Assembly (NCBI GenBank): GCA_946498095.1
Contig: CAMMMX010000005.1
Location: forward strand, 1-64,000
Reading direction: 5' to 3'
DNA from: an uncultured Clostridia bacterium
Lineage (GTDB): Bacteria > Bacillota > Clostridia > Oscillospirales > Ruminococcaceae
Length of the DNA: 64,000 nucleotides
Shown: piece after piece, positions 60,868 through 64,000 of the stretch
How positions within the stretch are numbered: the stretch's first letter is position 1
Layout of the letters: the number at the start of each line of letters is the position of its first letter
Program-made: the position numbers and the translations under genes
Notes under the pieces: generated by a model
What the model was told of the DNA's origin: nothing
The model's input: the letters and a program-made list of their open reading frames with translations, nothing else
Database searches by the model: none

Positions 60868-61454
60868 CACAACCAATCCGGGTCGGTTACGCGATGACCG
60901 GATCCTTCTGTACCTTTGCCAAGTCCATGCGGGAGTTGGAGAAGCTTGCGAAAAAAGGGTACGACCTGACGCCAATCATGTCCTTTCACGCAAGCAGTAT
61001 TGACACGCGGTTTGGTAAGGCCGACGATTTTATGATGCAAGCGGAAAATCTTTGTGGTAAGCCGGTCATCCGTACCATTCAGGATGCGGAACCGATTGGA
61101 CCTAAAAAAATGTTTGATATTATAGTTGTAGCTCCCTGTACGTCTAACACGTTGGCAAAGCTTGCGTTGGGCGTGACGGATACGCCGGTTACGATGGCGG
61201 TAAAATCACATATTCGCAATCAACGCCCCGTTGTCATTGCCGCTGCAACCAATGACGCACTTGCCGCCGCCGCGAAAAATATTGGGCTTTTGGAAAATCT
61301 GCGCAATTATTATTTTGTGCCCCTGCAGCAGGACGACTATGTGTCAAAACCGTATTCCATGGTCGCCGTATTTGATAAATTAGAGGAAACAATGTTGTTA
61401 GCTTTGAAGGGACAGCAAATCCAACCGATGATGCTTGGCTTTCAGGAAAAGTAG
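60861..61454 (+). CDS. dpaB: Dipicolinate synthase subunit B
   Basis: 197-residue flavoprotein-fold protein (DpaB/SpoVFB, related to UbiX/Dfp flavoproteins). VGYAMTGSFCTFAKSMRELEKL opens it, and the FDIIVVAPCTSNTLAKLALGVTDTPVTMAVKSHIRNQRPVVIA stretch is characteristic. It acts as partner of DpaA in the mother cell during sporulation. The ATG at 60861 is behind AAAGGGGGAACGG. A strong terminator follows, so the operon has these two genes only. Confidence 0.94.
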   Translation: MLTQPIRVGYAMTGSFCTFAKSMRELEKLAKKGYDLTPIMSFHASSIDTRFGKADDFMMQAENLCGKPVIRTIQDAEPIGPKKMFDIIVVAPCTSNTLAKLALGVTDTPVTMAVKSHIRNQRPVVIAAATNDALAAAAKNIGLLENLRNYYFVPLQQDDYVSKPYSMVAVFDKLEETMLLALKGQQIQPMMLGFQEK

Positions 61455-61526
61455 CGGAGCTTTCTTCAGATGACTATGATGTGGTTGAAGTAGGAGCAGA
61501 ATGTAAAGCAAATGACGCAATAAACT

Positions 61527-61569
61527 GAAAACGGTTCTATGTCAATCCTTTTGACATGGAACCGTTTTC
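61527..61569 (+). terminator. dpaAB terminator
   Basis: GAAAACGGTTC..ATGTCAA pairs with TTGACAT..GAACCGTTTTC around a short loop, with one mismatch. Confidence 0.88.
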
Positions 61570-61771
61570 TTGTGGGGGAAAATATAATATTTCTCAAGGA
61601 TAATCGGAAAAAGCTTTTTGATGGAGTGTTCTACGGCATCCCAGAAAGGATTCTTGTTGTTGAACATAGAGGATGCCCTGTATTGGAACAGGATAATCTT
61701 GAAAGAAGATATCCCACATTTTTTGCGTTAATTGTATATAGATATATTTTACGATATACAATAAAAACATA

Positions 61772-61800
61772 TTGACAAACGATAAAAAATGATATATACT
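61772..61800 (+). promoter_or_regulatory. Promoter of the DUF2975/regulator pair
   Basis: TTGACA (61772-61777), 17 bases, TATACT (61795-61800). The leader is about 95 bases. Bases 61570-61771 hold no gene I can support. Confidence 0.85.
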
Positions 61801-61900
61801 ACACTTATGATGAGGCCAGAATCTTTCGGGTACGGGGTTCGTAGCGGATAAGAGAAAATACGGTCCGGCAAAGTCGGGTATTGAGAAAGGATGACAATTG

Positions 61901-62380
61901 ATGAATCGAAAAGATCTGTCGCTGTTCCTGCGCGTGCTCATTGTTTTAGCAGCGTTCATTGGGGTAGTCTTTCTGACGGTTTTCCTCCCACTATATGGAA
62001 ACGATGTCAGAAAAGTATTGTCGGAAGTCGCGTATATGTATTGGCCCACCCTGATTTTCATTTGGATCAGTGCCATTCCCGTTTATGCGGCGCTATGGAT
62101 GGGATGGAAGGTTTGTGGCGAGATTCGGCGCGACAATTCCTTTTGCGAGGAAAATGCTGCTCGGCTGCGTGCGATCAGCGTTTTCGCTGTAGCGGATGTT
62201 TGTTTCTACGTAGCGGGTGGTATCGCGTTGCTGATGATGAATCTGCTACATCCGGGAATCCTGCTGCTCGGTGGAGCCATCGTCTTTATCGGGATCGCCC
62301 TTGCAGTTGTCTTCGCCGTGCTATCTTATTTGACGGAAAAGGCGTCGCTGCTGAAAAAGGAAAACGATTTGACGGTGTAA
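61901..62380 (+). CDS. DUF2975 membrane protein
   Basis: 159-residue protein with four membrane helices (about 8-30, 45-67, 92-112 and 118-145) and basic loops, matching the DUF2975 family of unknown function. These are almost always paired with a small Cro/CI-type regulator, as here, where the next gene starts 25 bases later. The ATG at 61901 is ten bases after AAAGGATG. Confidence 0.82.
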   Translation: MNRKDLSLFLRVLIVLAAFIGVVFLTVFLPLYGNDVRKVLSEVAYMYWPTLIFIWISAIPVYAALWMGWKVCGEIRRDNSFCEENAARLRAISVFAVADVCFYVAGGIALLMMNLLHPGILLLGGAIVFIGIALAVVFAVLSYLTEKASLLKKENDLTV

Positions 62381-62405
62381 GCCCTTTACGATGAAAGGAG
62401 AAAAA

Positions 62406-62621
62406 ATGGCGATAGTCGTTAATCTGGACGTAATGCTGGCCAAGCGCAAGATGAGTCTTACCGAACTATCACAGCGGGTAGGGGTGACGATGGCCAACCT
62501 GTCCATTCTCAAAACAGGTAAAGCGAAGGCAATCCGTTTCTCCACGCTGGAAAAAATCTGTGAAGCACTGCAATGCACGCCGGGTGACATCCTTAGCTGG
62601 GAGGAGGATCCGTCGCAGTAA
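62406..62621 (+). CDS. XRE-family (YozG-like) helix-turn-helix regulator
   Basis: 71-residue Cro/CI-type DNA-binding protein. The helix-turn-helix is MSLTELSQRVGVTMANLSILKTGKAKAIRFSTLEKICEALQCTPGDIL, the standard small YozG-type regulator. The start ATG at 62406 is six bases after AAAGGAG; an in-frame ATG at 62391 would place the ribosome site inside the gene. It probably controls its own unit with the DUF2975 protein. Confidence 0.9.
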   Translation: MAIVVNLDVMLAKRKMSLTELSQRVGVTMANLSILKTGKAKAIRFSTLEKICEALQCTPGDILSWEEDPSQ

Positions 62622-63028
62622 GACGTGCGCGGTTCTATCTTACAGACTTGCGTAACTACAATCTGATATCTGTATCAGGGACACGATTTTGACAATTATG
62701 CCTCATGGGCAGATGAGCGGTTGCCGACTTGGCGTAACTGTTCAGTGCGGTTTCTTAGAGAACACTTGCGGTTCCTTCATTTGTAGCATATTAAACAGGA
62801 AGGGAGACACTTTGTAAAGAAAAAGCAGAGCAATCAGTTGCTCTGCTTTTTATACTGACTAAAAATCAACCAAAAGGGTTCTGGCACTAAAATCCGATGC
62901 TCGCAAAATCTACGGACACAAGTGATATTTTTCGTTACATCAAGAGCGATATTTTCATTTGGATGAATCTAGTTGTGGCACTCTTCGTTACGAAGTGTGG
63001 CGAAACAGACATCTTTTTTAGAACTTGG
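62622..63028. other. Gene-free region left of the alpha-galactosidase
   Basis: Apart from the hairpin at 62821-62850 I see no gene, repeat or promoter that can be defended in these 400 bases. Confidence 0.5.
62821..62850. terminator. Intrinsic terminator
   Basis: AAAAGCAGAGCAA pairs perfectly with TTGCTCTGCTTTT across 4 bases, with A/T runs on both sides. It could serve the regulator pair or the convergent alpha-galactosidase. Confidence 0.85.
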
Positions 63029-64000
63029 TTATTTCTTGCGGACAAAGTGGAATAGCTTGCTTGAAAAATCGCCGTAGACGCCTGTCACGGGGAAGCCACC
63101 CTGCATCAGCACCGCGCCTGAGAATTCCTGTCCGGTCTCCTCCAGCACATAGACGGCGTCGCGTTGCAGCCCCTTGAGCCGCACGCAGCGGGACTGGTAA
63201 TTGGCGCGCCCAAGTACCTGGACGTAGGTCATCAGCACCTCGGATTTGTCTTTGGCGACGAAGGACCAGCAGTCATAGGAACTGTCGCGGCATAGATCGC
63301 CGATGCGGTAGAGGTCGCCGGTACGGATGAGGTCATTGTATTTGTGGTAGGTGGCGACCTGTTGCGGGATTAGATCGCGGTCGTCCTGCGGGATATGTGT
63401 GATGTCCAACTCGTACCCGAAGGTTCCACTAAGGGCGACGTTGCCTCGTGTGGCAAATGGGGTGACACGTCCGACCGTGTGGTTGGGCACATCGCTGACG
63501 TGGGCGCCTATGGCTGAAACGGGGTAGACCATCGAGGTGCCGTGCTGAATGCGTAGGCGTTCCATGGCATCTGTATCGTCGGAACACCAAATCTGAGGAG
63601 AGTAATAAAGCATACCAGGATCGAAACGAGCGCCACCCCCCGAACAGTTTTCCAACAACAGATGCGGGAAGTCCGTAACCAGACGTTCCATCAGATCGTA
63701 GACGCCGAGCACATACCGGTGCCACAGCTCACGTTGCCGGGAAGCAGGGAGCGAAGCGCTGCCTACATCGGTCAGCTGGCGGTTCATATCCCATTTGACG
63801 TATTCGATGTTGGCGCTGGACAAAATCTTGGATACGCTGTCATATACGTAATCGCGTACCTCCTTACGGGACAGGTCAAGGACTAACTGCTCGCGGCAGA
63901 GCGTTCGCTGCCGCCCCGGTATATGGATGCACCAGTCCGGATGCGCGCGGTAGAGATCAGAGTCGGGAGAGATCATTTCCGGCTCGAACCAGATGCCGAA
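63029..64000 (-). CDS. GH36 alpha-galactosidase, C-terminal part
   Basis: 324 visible residues; the gene begins beyond the right edge. The frame is open through 64000, where it reads FGIWFEPEMISPDSDLY, the conserved GH36 substrate loop. The nucleophile Asp is in YVKWDMNR and the acid/base Asp in WCSDDTDA. CSGGGARFDPGMLYYSPQ and the IGAHVSDVPNH stretch are also typical. The enzyme removes alpha-1,6-galactose from raffinose-type sugars or galactomannan fragments. It would fit with GH26 and GH130 if the diet is galactomannan. Confidence 0.93.
   Translation of the reverse strand, partial: FGIWFEPEMISPDSDLYRAHPDWCIHIPGRQRTLCREQLVLDLSRKEVRDYVYDSVSKILSSANIEYVKWDMNRQLTDVGSASLPASRQRELWHRYVLGVYDLMERLVTDFPHLLLENCSGGGARFDPGMLYYSPQIWCSDDTDAMERLRIQHGTSMVYPVSAIGAHVSDVPNHTVGRVTPFATRGNVALSGTFGYELDITHIPQDDRDLIPQQVATYHKYNDLIRTGDLYRIGDLCRDSSYDCWSFVAKDKSEVLMTYVQVLGRANYQSRCVRLKGLQRDAVYVLEETGQEFSGAVLMQGGFPVTGVYGDFSSKLFHFVRKK

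Noticed and set aside
61539-61775. 78-codon plus-strand frame after dpaB
   Set aside because: It starts inside the dpaAB terminator hairpin, has no ribosome site and looks like translated AT-rich intergenic DNA.
1-64000. tRNA, rRNA, CRISPR arrays, insertion sequences or prophage
   Set aside because: None was recognised by eye; the only tandem structure is the binding-protein array.

Overview
The window looks like chromosome from a spore-forming, Gram-positive anaerobe of the Clostridia, probably an Oscillospirales-type bacterium. This rests on dipicolinate synthase subunits dpaA/dpaB with a sigma-K-like promoter, SpoVG, a SpoIID-like protein next to a class B sortase, IreB, an archaeal-type prolyl-tRNA synthetase, a tryptophan T-box, carbohydrate-binding lipoproteins and consistent TTGACA-N17-TATAAT promoters with strong GGAGG ribosome sites. 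The species cannot be named from the sequence.

Layout. Positions 1-10 kb hold the start of a collagen-like (Gly-Pro-Thr) gene, a ZIP metal transporter, an M29 aminopeptidase, a 6S-like RNA candidate followed by a CarD regulator, a VOC protein and a six-hairpin glycosidase, then a CadC-type repressor with a His-rich P-type metal ATPase, and ireB. 10-24 kb hold a GT-C glycosyltransferase plus YfhO pair, a UroD-like protein, proS with a small overlapping membrane protein, a lipoprotein/sortase B/SpoIID-like operon, two small membrane proteins, an ECF sigma/anti-sigma pair, a GH26 mannanase-type enzyme and pncC. 24-29 kb is a glycogen phosphorylase plus GH13 operon.

29.6-43 kb is the most striking part: eight tandem paralogous sugar-binding lipoprotein genes, six intact and two decayed, each with its own promoter and most with their own terminator, and no permease or ATPase gene among them. 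Seven of the eight promoters share an unusual TAGA(T/A) -35-like hexamer. Patches of near-identity between copies indicate gene conversion. The array is followed by a GH130 mannooligosaccharide phosphorylase and a large GH42-like enzyme. With GH26 upstream and a GH36 alpha-galactosidase at the right edge, this suggests a galactomannan/mannooligosaccharide uptake and breakdown locus in which binding-protein choice is the variable part.

48-55 kb carries an adaptor lipoprotein and a FtsX-type permease behind a conditional terminator, and a minus-strand trio of a UroD-thioredoxin fusion, a thioredoxin-like protein and a CobW GTPase, probably related to corrinoid methyltransferase chemistry. 55.6-64 kb carries a T-box-controlled stand-alone trpB, murC, spoVG, dpaAB, a DUF2975/XRE-regulator pair and the partial alpha-galactosidase.
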